From NCBI GenBank assembly GCA_028671895.1, contig CM053801.1, positions 40,304,836 through 40,368,835 of the forward strand: a stretch of DNA of 64,000 nt, written 5' to 3'. A model generated the notes under the pieces. The model saw nothing but the letters and a program-made list of their open reading frames with translations. It was not told the origin of the DNA and did no database searches. This DNA is from Oenanthe sinensis (Eukaryota > Streptophyta > Magnoliopsida > Apiales > Apiaceae). The position numbers were made by a program, and so were the translations under genes. This document shows, piece by piece, positions 23,460 through 36,055 of the stretch; within the stretch, counting starts at the first letter, position 1; every line of letters starts with the position of its first letter.

Positions 23460-26400
23460 TTATCCGAAGTAGGAGCTGACATACAACCTTGTTCCTATGT
23501 CATGAGGACGACCATCAGCACCAACAGCATGAAGAGCAATAGAAATTGTTGATAAGATGCGAATTGTGAGAGGAAAAGCAGCTGGTTCTACTTCTTGAAC
23601 ATGTACAACGCTAGCTGAGGCATCTCCTTCTTCAATCTGAGAAGTACCCACCGCATTATGATTCTCACCAGAGGAATCCATTGCTGGCATTAAGTTATGT
23701 GGACTGACGATCAACACAACATCTTCAAGTGGTCTGCAATTAGCCGGACTTCCTCTTCTTTGAAAACGTTTATTTTTGCTCAAACTAAGTACCAATGTAC
23801 ATGTAGCATCAAGCCATTCTGCAGTTAATCCTTCAACTTCATCATAATAGATACGCCGCTCAATCTGGGTGCGCACAGATGACACAAAACATAGTAAAAA
23901 AATTAGTGATATTGTCAGCTAACAAACTAATAAGTTTTCTTAAAGAGGAAAAAAAGGGGAAGATATATTTAAACTTGTAATATAAGGAGTTGGAGAAGCA
24001 CGTACAGCTAGCTTCTGAATGTAGATTGACATGAATCTAGGGCCAAGACCAACTACACGAGCTTTTGAAAATAAAACCTACAGCAAAAATAAAAGAGAGA
24101 ATGAGGGAAAGGTAAACATTATCAACATGTTATGTACATGCAAAAAAATCATATTCTTTGAAATTATTAGGTTAAAATGTTATACATCAACATATCAAAC
24201 TATTACATATCACTATTTTGGACTATTAGAGTAACTATATCAACAGATTTATATAGGGTTTGTTTCTCTAGCTGGTCACTTCTACACGCATCTCCATACC
24301 TCTCCATTTCTCCACTTTCAAATTCTTTCATAATTTTTCACATTTGACCATTTACATGTTTTAATTACTTTTAATCATTATTTTTAATCGTGTGAAGTAA
24401 GAAATGTTGGGTTGATACTTCATCTTCTTTCAATCAACTCCCGTGCATTGAAAACCTATATAAAACAAATATTAATATGAACATAAGATCATTACTTTTA
24501 CACTCTCTTCAAAATTCAATATTTTTTATAAAAAAAACCATGCTACCAAATTACCTATGTTTCCCCCCTCATTTCACAGATGTACCTAAACATTCTCTTT
24601 ATTTATTTTAGTGTGTAATGTTTCCCCCCTCATTTCACAGATGTACCTACACATTCTCTTTATTTATTTTAGTGTGTAATCTTTATATTCATTAAGTTAC
24701 ATTTTGATAGTATAATATATATTATATTACACAAAAAATTGATATTAAATAATAAAAATTAAATTTATAAAGCCCATCCAAACTTTCTTTCATTACTGAG
24801 ATTCTCCAAGATATAATGAGTCATCTGACTGACTTTCCTCCATTAGAAGATACGCCAATTCATAATATTCAACTCTTGACTTTCTCCCCAAGTAAAGAAG
24901 ATATTTTACCTTCCTATATCAATTATGACATGTCCTATCCCCCTTTCCATATTTGTAAGACAGGCTCATTCATACATGATATGTACATGCCCATGTCCTC
25001 CTATTCTTACTCATCCCTTGAGACCTCATGACTAAGGACCTTTTTCACCTTGTCAAACTGTTTCCCTGTTTCCTGATCACTAGTGTTGCCTGTTTCTTCT
25101 ACTTCCTCCCATCAAGAAACAATTCTGAGTGGAACATCTTCAAAAACCTGATATAAAACGTGGGGTGTAATTTCAATCTATCCGACTTGAGACGATAATC
25201 CACCACGCCCACATTCTTCACGATCTCGAAAAGACCATCATACTTTTGAAACAACACTTTGTGGATCTGATCTTCTTCAAGATTTGTGGTGTTAGTTTCA
25301 ACGAACACCTAGTCGCCAACCTCAAACTCCAAGGGACGACGCCTCTGATCAGCATACTTCTCCATCCTTCTCACAGCTTTCTCCAAATTAGCCTTAACCT
25401 CATCAATCATTTCATGTCTCCCAATAGCTATAAGCTACAGAACCTTCGTCTCTGTATTGCCACTTCGTTTGGGGGTCGTAGCTAAACTCCAAAAATCACC
25501 ACAAAAGTACTCTTGCCTGCTGCAAATTGTAACAAAACCGTGCTACATCCATCTAGCCAATTTTTCTAACTAGCTATGCATGATATACTCCTCCAACAAC
25601 TAATTTATGTGTTTTATTTCTCTAGCTCTTCATTCTACATGCATCTCCACTTCTACTTCATTTCTCCACTTTCAAATTCCTTCACATATCTGACTGATTA
25701 CATGTTTAAATTAATTTCAATCACTTTCAAAATTTCTACTTAAAGCTTCCAACATGGATTAATTAGATCAGTCTACACGGTAACATTCCCCTTTAAAGTT
25801 TATTCGCTTCTTTCAGATTTCCTGTCTGTTGCTCTGCTATGTGTATATCATTATATGCATATGTGTATGTATGTTAAGTTTAGAATGAGATACTATAATT
25901 TGCATTTTACTCCAACTCCCCCTCCATATGCATGTGTATGTATGTTAAGTTTAGAATGAGATACTATAATTTACATTTTACTCCAACTCCTCCTCCCCCA
26001 GCAGTAGTACTGTAGTAGCAACTGGCAAACCTAAATAATTTAGTTGATCTTTTGGCAACTATGTTTCTTACATAGACAGTGGGAAAACGACTACTAGCTG
26101 AAGTCAGCAATACAGTTGTAGAGTATTTTTGCAACATCTATGAGAATCATAACCACTATCAATTATCAATCGCAATTACTAATCATATGTCAAAAGGAAA
26201 AACATTTACCTCTTTCTTCCTGAGTAAAAGCCACATGTAAAGTTTAATTGTAGCATCATTGACATGCCTGCTAGCCAGTTTTCTTTCATTGCAATAAGCA
26301 GCAACACCTGTAAGCATTTCTGTGCATGGTACACTATGCTCGGCTGCAGCAACCAATAATGCCTCCTGAGCTTCATGAGATTCTACAGCATCCTTGTCAA

Positions 26401-29400
26401 AATATATACTAGTGAAGCATCCTCTTGTCCTGTACACGTTTAAGTTGAGCAGCTTGTTTCTCTTCTTCATGTATATTGCTTCTGCTTCAACTGCTGCGGC
26501 TAGCGTCCTATGAACTACAATGTCAGGGTAGCGACGCAATGGAGAAGTGAAGTGAGTATAGAGGGGCACAGCCAAAGCATAGTGACCCCAATCATTATCA
26601 CATTCTTCTGAAATTCCACTACAGAAGTACGTAGCTATCTGCATTGGTCTCGTCGCATATGACAAAATAATATCAAACAATACAGGGTCGTCTTTGAGTT
26701 CTTGTCTAATACGTTCCAGTGAGAGATGAAGTTGACCAGAAGAAGAAATATCCAAACTCAGACCATGTTTGCAGCAGAAGGCTTCAAACTCTCTAAGCTT
26801 CCGCAAATTAGGTTCAGGATGCCTTCGCAACAAAGCAGAAGAAGGATATGCCCTAGTTATTACTTCTGCAGCTGTCGTGTTAGCCAAGAGCATAAACTCC
26901 TCAACAAGAGATTTCGACTCCATTGTGCCACGGAATACAAAATCATATGGGGTCCCATCCTCGTTGAATAAGAAATCCAGTTTGGGATTAGCCAATGAGA
27001 GAGCACCATTATTATACCTCTTCTCCTTCAAAGTTTTAGATATGGCATGAAGACTCTTAACAGAATTAATCACATTGGACCACTGAAATTGACCATGCAC
27101 ATGGGGCAAACCATTCTTTAATGTAGTGAAACCCTCAACATCAAACTTCCCATCGATAATATCCTGAGCATGCTCATATGAGAGCTTGCAACAAGATTGC
27201 ATTATTGTACGGCCAATCCAGCGATCAAGAACCTCCCCAGAGAGATTAATATCCCAAAAAATAGAAAATGCAAGTCTTTCTACTCCAGGCTTAAGTGAAC
27301 CTAGATTCTCCGTAAGAAATGATGGCAACATGGGCAACTTGCGCCTTAACAAGTAGACACTTGTTGAGCGAAATTGAGCTTCAACATCTAAGGCAGTGTC
27401 AGGAAGAACGAAGTATGATGCATCAGCAATGTGGACACCAACCCTGCAGATGCCACTGGATAACCAATTAACAGAAAGTGCATCATCAATATCAGTTGTA
27501 GAAGCTGGATCAATTGTAAAAACACATAAATCTCTTATATCCCGCCTAGTTTGATATTCTTCTAACGGTATCACCCAATTGTCACTTGGAAGGCAGGAGA
27601 GTGTCTCTGAGGAAAATTCTAAGAAATGGATGGCATTTTCAAATAAAATTGCAGAAATACATGGCTCTACATCTCCACCACATCCAAAAACTCGAATTAC
27701 ATGAGCTTCTGGAGCATTATTTTCTTCCCACCAATGAACAATTTGTGCAGCTACGAGTTCTGTGCCAACTGTTGCATCACCAACCTCAAGTCTTTTTTTG
27801 ATACAGTCAGGTAGACTTCTAACAGGAACCATCATTTTTGGAAACTTTGAATCAGTTGGAATAAATGGTATGTACTCTCCAAATGAAAATGATGATAAAA
27901 GTTTGATAGCGTCAGGATTCTCCGAATAATCATTTCTATTGGAAACGCACTGCTTTACATCAAGAAAACCAACAACACCATCCCGACGACGGGAATATTC
28001 GATAATGGCAACAACTTTTCCTGTTGGACGTTTCAATGGAAATTCCCCTGTCATGGCACACAACCTTTGCTCTGCAGTTACATCATTATGGTGCTCACTA
28101 AAACAGCCGATCAATGTGTTTCCATTGACCAAACCATGGCCTGCTAGGACAACTGCTTCTTGACTACCATTTTCCCAATGGTAAGTATTGCTCTCGTTAT
28201 AAATATCAATATCTAATTTACCTCTCTCTTTACAGTTATTACCAACTGGAACAGTGACTCCTGGAACCAAATTACAAGCATCACTCATGGAAGCATTGCA
28301 GGACGCCCCAGATGACCCCTTCATCTTGGTCCATGAAGACAATGGATCTATTTTAATAACAACAATGTCACCTTCTACCTGCAAAAAATATGCTGTTAAA
28401 TACATACATGTTTAAGATTCCTACACACTTGTGGCAGCTCAAACATAAGTATACACAAATACATACCCTAAGCATGTAACAATCTATGAGTTTAGGCGAT
28501 AATAAGAAGAGCAAAAAATTTAATATCATAGAAACAGAAACCACCATCATATAAAAAAGGTTAAATAGATTCATAACACTATACCTATACATGATAAGCG
28601 GTTATAGTAAACTAAAATTTTGTCATCATGTTATGCTCAAAAAAAGCTGAAGGTTCTACTATTAGTTGTCTAACAAGCATAACATACATTGCACATGTGA
28701 GAATCTCTCAGAATATGAATCATTAAATGCTTTTGAACTCAGAACTTGCCTGATATTCATAAGCCAAGTAAATAATTTATAAGATTTGAAGAATTTTAAA
28801 TGAGTGTAATCAGTAATAACTGGTCATTGACACTAGGGAAACATTTTAACCTTCTGGCGTCTTGATCGCCATAGTATCTAAGCCATAGATTATCCGCCAA
28901 AGTATCTCTAACCCATAGCTTATCCGCCATAGAATCAAATTTCTAAACGTCTATATCAGAAAATGGCAGAACTAAAGATATGACACGATGATATCACAAT
29001 AGACAAGAAACAGTAAAGAGTTTGCTCTAAACATATTCTTACTAAACAGCAAAAGAAGCTGAAGCCTCTTAGCTTGGCATTGAGAAAATTTTTGACTCAA
29101 TTCACTGAACCCCTCCTATTTACATGGGTATAATATATGTGTGTTACTTCTTTATTGTTGAAACACTATACATTAATAAATTTGTGTGTGCGCGCGCAAC
29201 TCTGCAATTTCCCAAATATGTAATGACTGATGAGCAACAATTTTGTTGACATGGTCATATCAAAAGTATTAAAAATATGTCTCGAATAATCTTATAACTT
29301 AGATGGGGAAATTTACAACCAAAAAATATTATAAAAGGAAAAATATGGAGACTTACAGCTCGATTTTGGGCAGCAGTTCCACTAATAAGGATATCTATTG

Positions 29401-32400
29401 GTACTCCTTCAATCTTGCAGTAAGCCTATCAAAAATTTAGTGCATTAAAAATAATAGGTATACAAACAAATGCTTATAGATACAGACGAGAAGAAAATAT
29501 GGGAACTATCCTCGGCATACACATACCTCGAGGCAATTGTGAGCATTGACACGAATTAATGCCCTAAAAACGTCACCTTTCTGTAAAAAAAATGTAAGAG
29601 GGTAGGAAATTTCCCTTTTGAGATACCATTCAAACTTTTATAAGGACTTCAAAGCAATTCATTCATTGTACATATTACACAAACCTCCAACGCTGCAGTA
29701 ATAGCTTCCTCGGACCAGTATGAGTTATAACACTTTCTCTGAATTTGACTGTGTCGAAAAGAATGATGACCATTCCTTAAATTTGAATCAGACACTGATT
29801 TCTCACGAGCTACTGGCTGAGGACATGATCTTAAAAGTTGTTGATTTATAATAGTCCCGCCCTCATGTTGCACTGGCTCTTCATCCATATAAATTGTCAG
29901 CAAAGAAGTGAAAGTAACATTAGATACTTTTGGCAGACTTTTTTCATTTAATGTAGGAGTGTTTAGGGGACGCAGTGAGTTAAGACATGTTTCATTTAGT
30001 GAATTAGATAATGAAGAAGGGATACACTCAAACCACAAGTATAAGCACAAGATAGCTTTCACGTACAAGAAAATTGAATTGAATAGCGGAAATTATCCAC
30101 ATTTACCACCAAAAACATATGCAGTAGAACAAAAGGAATAATCTGAGTTTAAAATAAGCAAATGCGTTGTTCACCCATCACAGATTATAATCACCAACTT
30201 GCTAAAACTTGAAAATAGAACTCCTTGACATATATATCAATCAATTTTCTACAATAAATAGTTTTAAACAGTTACCTGGCTCGTACGTATACACAACTAA
30301 GTCCAGTCATACGCTAATATATTAGTCCATTAACCAATTATAGTATTTTTCTTTTCTTAATAAAAATTTTATTTGTTGCTTACATTGTAGGGCATTTATT
30401 TAGAAATTTAGATACTTCATTCTTACTCTAAAATATAATAATAAATTTGCCACTTATACGACTTTACCTTCAAAGTGTAAATAAGTTCTGTAGTCCTTCG
30501 AAATTTTGTTTTACATCATCTAATAAATTAACCTCTAAGATTAAAAGTTATGCACAATTTGAAGTATTCAAACCACAAATTAGAGTGTAAGCAATGCTAT
30601 GTCAACCAGATTAACAAGCCAAATTTATAACCCATATAAGTCAGCTTGGTAGTTGGTTCTAATGCATGTGGGGCTCATCATAACATCATCAATACACCAA
30701 GGCTCTTTTCATAGAGAGACTGTTATTTAACACGTCAGCCACCATTTTTTTTAGTCCAAAAGTTGCTAATTATCTAACACTTATTATGAAGTACTGTGAA
30801 GTTTAACAAAGTTACAGTCTCGTATTTGAGAACTATGATTAGGGTGGAATTTATTATTTTCAAAGTAATTTAAATTAACTGTTACTTAGACCATAAAAGT
30901 TTGTGCTGGTTATGAAGCGGTGGACAGAATTCTAACTCTCTAATCATTTATGATTTATCTTTCTATTATATTAATGGATGTTTAGATACGCTCATATTTT
31001 GAATTTTTTAGCCTAACATGGAATTAAGGGGAGGAATGAGTATTCAAGCTTTTATTTACCATCCTAGGATTAGCTAGTTTTAGTCATTGGTTCGGTTTCG
31101 GTAGATTTAGTTTGTAAATTGGTAGTAGATTATCAATTTGGTCAGCGGAATGATTGTGGAAAGAAATTTACATTATTTACTACTAAAAGGTAGAATAACC
31201 GTCTTTAAAGTAAATACACGAGAACCTCTGTAACTAAATGTTCGGTAAATGAATAACTTCGTTAAATAAATTTTTCTTCTGGTCCTAACCTAGGAAAAGG
31301 AGCTAAATTAATAATCTCATTGAATGCATTATTAAATAAAAATATAGGAGTATTTAAAGGGCCCATGTGAACATAAACGTGTGTGTGTTTGTGTGTAATC
31401 CAATTAATAAAATTCAAATACATCAATAAAAATTTTGTTATTGATTTTGACTCGTGATTGGAATGAAGATTAAGGAAGACACGGTACTATATATATGCAT
31501 TATCAAACTAAAAAGCTAGAACTATATATCGTTTGTAGTTTAGGTTAAATAAATATTTATACTCTTTTAGTAAGCAGTCTAGAGTACATCATATAATACA
31601 TTTACTCATAATCTAGATTGTAAAGAAAATTACTGAAACTAAATTTCTCATAAGAATTTTAATCATTACCTTCTACGTACATTTGTATTTTGTACACTAA
31701 ACATAGAAATACTACAATCATAAGAAAAAAAATATAATTATTATCTAAATGAATGAATATTCATTTTGAATAATACATTCATTTATCAATATATAATAAT
31801 CTCATTAAACAAATTTACTTTTTTAACCTACGGGCATTCATTTATCAAAATTTTACTATATATATAAAAAGACATACAAGTACATACGATACAACATATG
31901 TAAAACTAATTATTAGGAAACATATGTCTAATACATAAGGTATGGTATAATTGGATTCCACGAGTAATCACAAGTGGCCTTACTGGTGGAACCTCGGTTA
32001 ATTAATTTTGGAAAGTTTTAAGCATTATAAACACACATAGACACATGCATAAATACAGGCATATAAAGGTTAACCAAAAAAGGGGACAAAAGAATTCATA
32101 ATTAAGGTTTCAACTTTCGAGCCAGTTATTAGATGTCAAACATTTGATTACTAAATCGACTAGGTTTCTCCAACACATTAGGTAATCCAGTTACCTACAT
32201 AATATCCACAAGATTGTCAGGCAATAACTCGTGAGATTTATGTGGTGAATAATTAGATATAATGATCATCTATCGTATTTATTAGATTATTGAAGTTGGT
32301 GGCTTACATACTAGATTTGAAACCTCAAGTGAATCATTTTACGTTTGAAGTAAGAGACTGTTCTCCTTCACATATACACATTCAAGATTCATTACATTTA

Positions 32401-33015
32401 TTCAAGCATCCTACCATTTTTACGTAAAGCGTTTTATTCAAATTTAATTTTATATATATATAATTTCCATTCCAATCATACCATTCATTTATATTTATAA
32501 CCTCATTTAAAAAAAACCAAATTGCATCATTTTCATTCTTCCCTCTTGATCCCCTCATTTACCATTTGTAACTTCAGAATTTATCATTTTATTCCTTCCA
32601 ACCAAACAGCACGTTAGAGTTCAAGCATCTAAGACAGCCTACACAGTACACATTCATAGATAAACCGTACTCCATAGTTTATAAATAAATAGACATCCTA
32701 TTCCTGTTTCATCATACGCGTCGCATCAAGTATATACAATTCAACCTAAGACTAAATATTACCATCTCTGTCGTAGAAATTTCAAATTTAGCTAAAACTA
32801 ACAATAAAACAGTATCAAACACGAATAAAATCAGACTAGTTTAACATATATATACATGAATGCATACATAGACATGTAATATATGTGTATGTATACGTGT
32901 GTGTACCTGAAAGAGGAGAGATCTGCCTTAATTTTCTGTTAGATCGATGGTTCTTCTTGTTATCTTTACTATCAACAAAGTGATGAGACTGATCGAGAAT
33001 AATTATCTCTCTCAT
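23460..33015 (-). CDS. SOV: DIS3-like exonuclease 2 (SOV type), RNase II family, 7 exons, about 1082 aa
   Basis: Exons on the minus strand are 33015-32907, 30055-29685, 29580-29527, 29425-29357, 28378-26210, 24077-24006 and 23864-23460 (TAA). All introns are GT..AG and the frame is continuous. The protein degrades RNA 3'-5' in the cytoplasm independently of the exosome. N-terminus (about 1-140) is low complexity (NKKNHRSNRKLRQISP), with no PIN domain, which separates DIS3L2 from DIS3. A cold-shock/OB region follows (about 145-210: 'RVNAHNCLEAYCKIEG', 'AAQNRAVEGDIVV'). The RNB domain spans about 480-822, with D491, D497, D499 and D500 in TIDPASTTDIDDAL, then HIADAS (517-522), EEFMLLAN and TSPLRRYPD (812-820). 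An S1-like C-terminal part follows. The length is close to the roughly 1050 aa usual in plants. The least certain point is the exon 2 acceptor (GAAAG|CTATC), chosen because the alternative TTGAG|TGT breaks frame. Confidence 0.9.
24560..24681 (+). repeat. 61-bp tandem duplication in an intron of the exonuclease gene
   Basis: Two adjacent copies of a 61-bp unit (TTTCCCCCCTCATTTCACAG..AGTGTGTAAT) at 24560-24620 and 24621-24681 differ at about one or two positions. They lie in intron 5. Confidence 0.9.
24820..25480 (-). mobile_element. Ty3/gypsy integrase C-terminus fragment in intron 5
   Basis: On the minus strand, 'MEKYADQRRRPLEFEVGD' is followed by a stop in place of the expected Trp, then VFVETNTTNLEEDQ, 'QKYDGLFEIVKNVGVVDYRL' and 'RLKLHPTFYIRFLKMFH'. 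This is the GPY/F module that follows the integrase core in chromovirus-type gypsy elements. About 280 bp of Ser/Gly-poor sequence after it may be the end of pol. No LTR could be delimited. It has the same orientation as the host gene, so it would be spliced out with the intron. Confidence 0.65.
25853..25993 (+). repeat. 71-bp tandem duplication in intron 5
   Basis: The unit TGTGTATGTATGTTAAGTTT..CTCCAACTCC occurs twice with a period of about 71 bp (from 25862 and 25933), with two to three mismatches. Confidence 0.85.
31195..31870. mobile_element. Possible pogo/Emigrant-like MITE remnant in intron 1
   Basis: The left side reads GAGAACCTCTGTAACTAAAT, GGTAAATGAATAAC, then TTCTGGTCCTAACCTAGG. 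The right side, about 31835-31862, reads CGGGCATTCATTTATCAAAA then TTTTACTATA. The run 'acctct..taaatgaataac..ctggtcc' and its rough inverted counterpart recall widespread plant Tc1/pogo-related MITEs. Ends are too eroded to fix a TA duplication. A similar half-site (GAACCTCGATAAATGAATAAC) occurs at about 19869. Confidence 0.3.
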
Positions 33016-33186
33016 TATTTGATGAATCAAATCTCTACACGATCTCTAAATGTTGTAAAATAATTAACCTAATTGAAGCGAGGCTTTATATATAGATAGA
33101 TAGATAGATACGGAGTCCTTCCGATCGGAAAAAATATATACGGAAGAAACCGATTGTGTTTCAATATAACAAACAAATGCGAAGAA

Positions 33187-33235
33187 GCGAGAGAGAGTAT
33201 AGAGAGACAGAGAGAGCGAGAGAGAGAGAGAGAGT
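33187..33235 (-). promoter_or_regulatory. CT-rich 5' UTR/core promoter patch of the exonuclease gene
   Basis: On the coding (minus) strand this is a (CT)n-rich stretch about 170-220 bases before the start codon at 33015. Such pyrimidine patches are typical of plant 5' UTRs and core promoters. A short GATA tandem (about 33093-33109) lies between it and the ATG. The transcription start cannot be placed from sequence alone. Confidence 0.45.
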
Positions 33236-33330
33236 CGGCGAGACCAAAGGCGCCGATTACCTATTTCTCTTGCTCTTCTTTTGTTTCGCTTTTAGTTTAT
33301 GAGAAATAAGGATTCTCAAGCTAACCTCCC

Positions 33331-34099
33331 CAGCGGTGATCGCGGGTTGGGATGAGCGGGTTTTAACTAAAAAATGTCCCAATCCAATTAGTTCGGGTTG
33401 ATAAAAATTGAATCCATTAATATAAATTTTTTTATGTAACCCAACCCAATTAATTCGGGTTGGGTTGGGTTAAATCTTCTTCTTCAAGCAACAATACTGT
33501 AAATAAGTCTGAACATAACTTTGATATAGTCTACCTCTGTCAAATACCAATTTTTCATAATAAATAAATAGTCCAAATGTGTGACATTAAAATATAAATA
33601 GTCACCAAATAGTCAAATACAATCCAAAATCTAACTCAAAATATTAAATAGTCCAATAACAATTGGCTAGCTTAAAATAAATAAAACAACATTTTTTGTG
33701 ACGAATCAATCATCAATAACATTGATAGCATTGACCTTGAGTATCTCCTTCGATGCACCAATGTCAATATTATTTTTGTCACTTATAAAATTAAAATGAA
33801 AAATGAAAACATTTATGAGCCTAGATTAAATAAAAAAGAACATCCTCTTATAATTAAATCAATTTGGTTTATCTTTATCAAGAAACTCATATTAAATGGG
33901 TCTAATGGGCTATGCCTATATGTGTAAACGGGTTGATCGGGTTGGGTTAGGGTCAAAATTTGTTAAACCCTAACCCAACCCAATTTATACGGGTTTTTGA
34001 AAAATTAAACCATTCAACCCTCGGGTTTAGACGGTTCGATTTGTTCGGCCGAAACAAGGGTCGGGTTGGATCGGGTTGGGCGGGTTATGTTCACCCCTA
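33331..34099. mobile_element. Non-autonomous hAT-type transposon (MITE), 769 bp, with 8-bp target duplication
   Basis: The left end is CAGCGGTGATCGCGGGTT. The right end, read inward on the minus strand, is TAGGGGTGAACATAACCC. Both fit the hAT terminal pattern YAGNGGTGA. Flanking 8-mers are AACCTCCC (33323-33330) and AACCTCCG (34100-34107), a 7/8 match expected for a hAT insertion. There is no transposase ORF. The interior near each end is rich in GGGTT/AACCC, with an inverted pair around 33940-33989 (GGGTTGGGTTAGGG and CCCTAACCCAACCC). It lies about 315 bp upstream of the exonuclease start codon, in its promoter region. Confidence 0.8.
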
Positions 34100-34394
34100 A
34101 ACCTCCGGACTTGTTCACGAAACTAGAATAAATACATGTAAATAATGAAATTATAATATTTAAATAAATAAATTTAGATTGCTTTTGTAAATTTTGATTT
34201 TATTTCAAATGACAAAAAATTATCATATTTGTACTAATATTTGAATTTCATGAAATTCAAATGAAATTTAAATCCAAATTCTTATGATGACCCAAACATG
34301 TCATTTGATAAAATCTTGAATTTAAAATGAAATTCATGTTCCCAAACAGGTCTTTAGTGATTTCTTGTTAAAGAAAATCTATATTATATTATTA

Positions 34395-35190
34395 TAACTA
34401 AACAAGAAAACTTTTTTCTCATCTTACTTGGGTGAATCATAAAAAAAATCATAATCGTCCAATTTAGGAAGATCTTGACCATCGATTTTAGGTGAACCAT
34501 AAAAACGATCATAACCCTCCAATTTTAATAAAATCTAATTTTAGAAAAGATATATCATACATACAATTCTATCACTGATAGTCCTCCTTTTATATAACTA
34601 ATCATATTATATTATATTTAAATTATATTTTCTATTTTAAAAATCATACTTATTATATAATTTTTATTTAAAATAATTTACTCACATTCAACCCAATTTC
34701 ATCATCATTCAAATTCTTTTATTTATTTAAAAAGGCATCATTGTATATAAAAATGTAAAAAAATAATAATAATAAAATAAATTATCATATTAAATGAAAT
34801 ATTTAAATTATATAAAATAAAACAAGAGAACTTTTTTTCCAACTTACTAGCTGAACCATAGAAAAGATCATAACCGTCCATTTTTTTTAGGTGAACCATA
34901 GAAAATATCCTAACCATCCAATTTTAGGTGAACCATCGAAACGATCCTAATCATCCAATTTTAATAAAATCTAATTTTAGAAAAGATATATCATACATAC
35001 AACTTTATCCCCGATAATCCTCCTTTTATGCAACTGTTCATGGATAATATTATATTATATTTAAATTATATTTTATATTTTAAGAATTTACTTATCTTAT
35101 AATTTTTATTTAATATAGTTTACTCACATGCAACTCAATTTCATCACCATTCAAACTCTTTTATTTATTTAAAATATGACTTATCATTAA
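34395..35190. repeat. Tandem pair of an AT-rich repeat, about 420-bp period
   Basis: Two copies, about 34395-34737 and 34820-35176, share blocks in the same order: GGTGAACCATA, CGATCATAACC, CCAATTTTAATAAAATCTAA, AGAAAAGATATATCATACAT, CCTCCTTTTAT and CAATTTCATCA. A third, partial copy lies inverted at 37941-38090. The unit has no coding potential. Short internal repeats of GGTGAACCATNGAAA(A/C)GATC add further structure. Confidence 0.75.
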
Positions 35191-35206
35191 ATTTTATGAA
35201 TATTAA

Positions 35207-36055
35207 TGTTATTTCCCTTAAGTACAAGTTTGTAGAAGGGGGTTGAATACAAACTTAAGAATTTTATCAAATTCTTGCAGATTTAAGTTTGTATATTAAA
35301 ACTGTTAAGAGTGTTTGAAATATTAGAACTAAGAAATAAAACATAAAATTAAACTGAAAAACTTGAAAATAAATCTTTTAAAATTACTAGTGGATTAGTT
35401 TTCCACTAGTGAATGTTTTTGTTTTCAATGAACCTTGATCTTAAAACCAATCTGCTTACAAAATGTAAATTGAACTAAAAAAAGCACTACAAATATTTTC
35501 AATCTTTATATTGTGCTATTCTTGAGTTCTTGTTATTCAACTTCTATACTTTGCTACAATGAACTACTAAACTATATATAGCAGTCTATTTCCTACTTAT
35601 ATTTTCTATCAACTGATAAAAGATACAAAATGCATTTAACAATGTTTGCACTAAAATAGAATGTAACTTCTTTCATAGTCTTCCTTGAACTTTGTCTTGT
35701 TCTGGAAAAGCCTTTGTCTTGATCTTCTCCTTGAAGACTGTGTTTCTTTGAAAGTGTTTACAATCCTGACAAGACTGTCTTTCATTGATTCAGACTCCTA
35801 CAACGATTCCATTCCATATGTCTTTAACTGTTTTGGGAAACTTTGATCAACTGATAATTACTGCGAAACTTATCAGTCATCCTTCTTTACTTATCCATCG
35901 ATGGATAATTGATGTATCAATGGATATTTGAATATCCATTGATCCCTTATCCATTGATTGTCTTGATGCTTTCATCCATTGATGGTGATCTATTGATTTG
36001 ACTTTTGTTGACTTTCATCCATCGAACAGTATTTATATTCATTGACTTCTTATCT
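35207..36055 (-). repeat. Truncated 3' LTR of a Sirevirus-like element (copy D)
   Basis: On the minus strand this ends ..CAACCCCCTTCTACAAACTTG then TACTTAAGGGAAATAACA, matching the ends of the LTRs at 39921-41141 and 50898-52045. The interior carries the iterated TATCCATYGATGG motif (35885-36040). At about 36055 the match stops and extra-ORF sequence begins, so roughly the first 300-380 bp of the LTR and the polypurine tract are deleted. Confidence 0.7.

Noticed and set aside
26726..28163. Several plus-strand open frames of 70-93 codons
   Set aside because: They are antisense shadows of the large exonuclease exon and have no independent support.
32836..33030. Start of the exonuclease at 33030 upstream of the ATG
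   Set aside because: The codon there is TTG; the first ATG in frame is at 33015, and a stop lies a few codons further up.
33930..33990. Telomere-like GGGTTAGGG and AAACCCTAACCC
   Set aside because: Only one or two units inside a hAT MITE with GGGTT-rich ends; not an interstitial telomere array.
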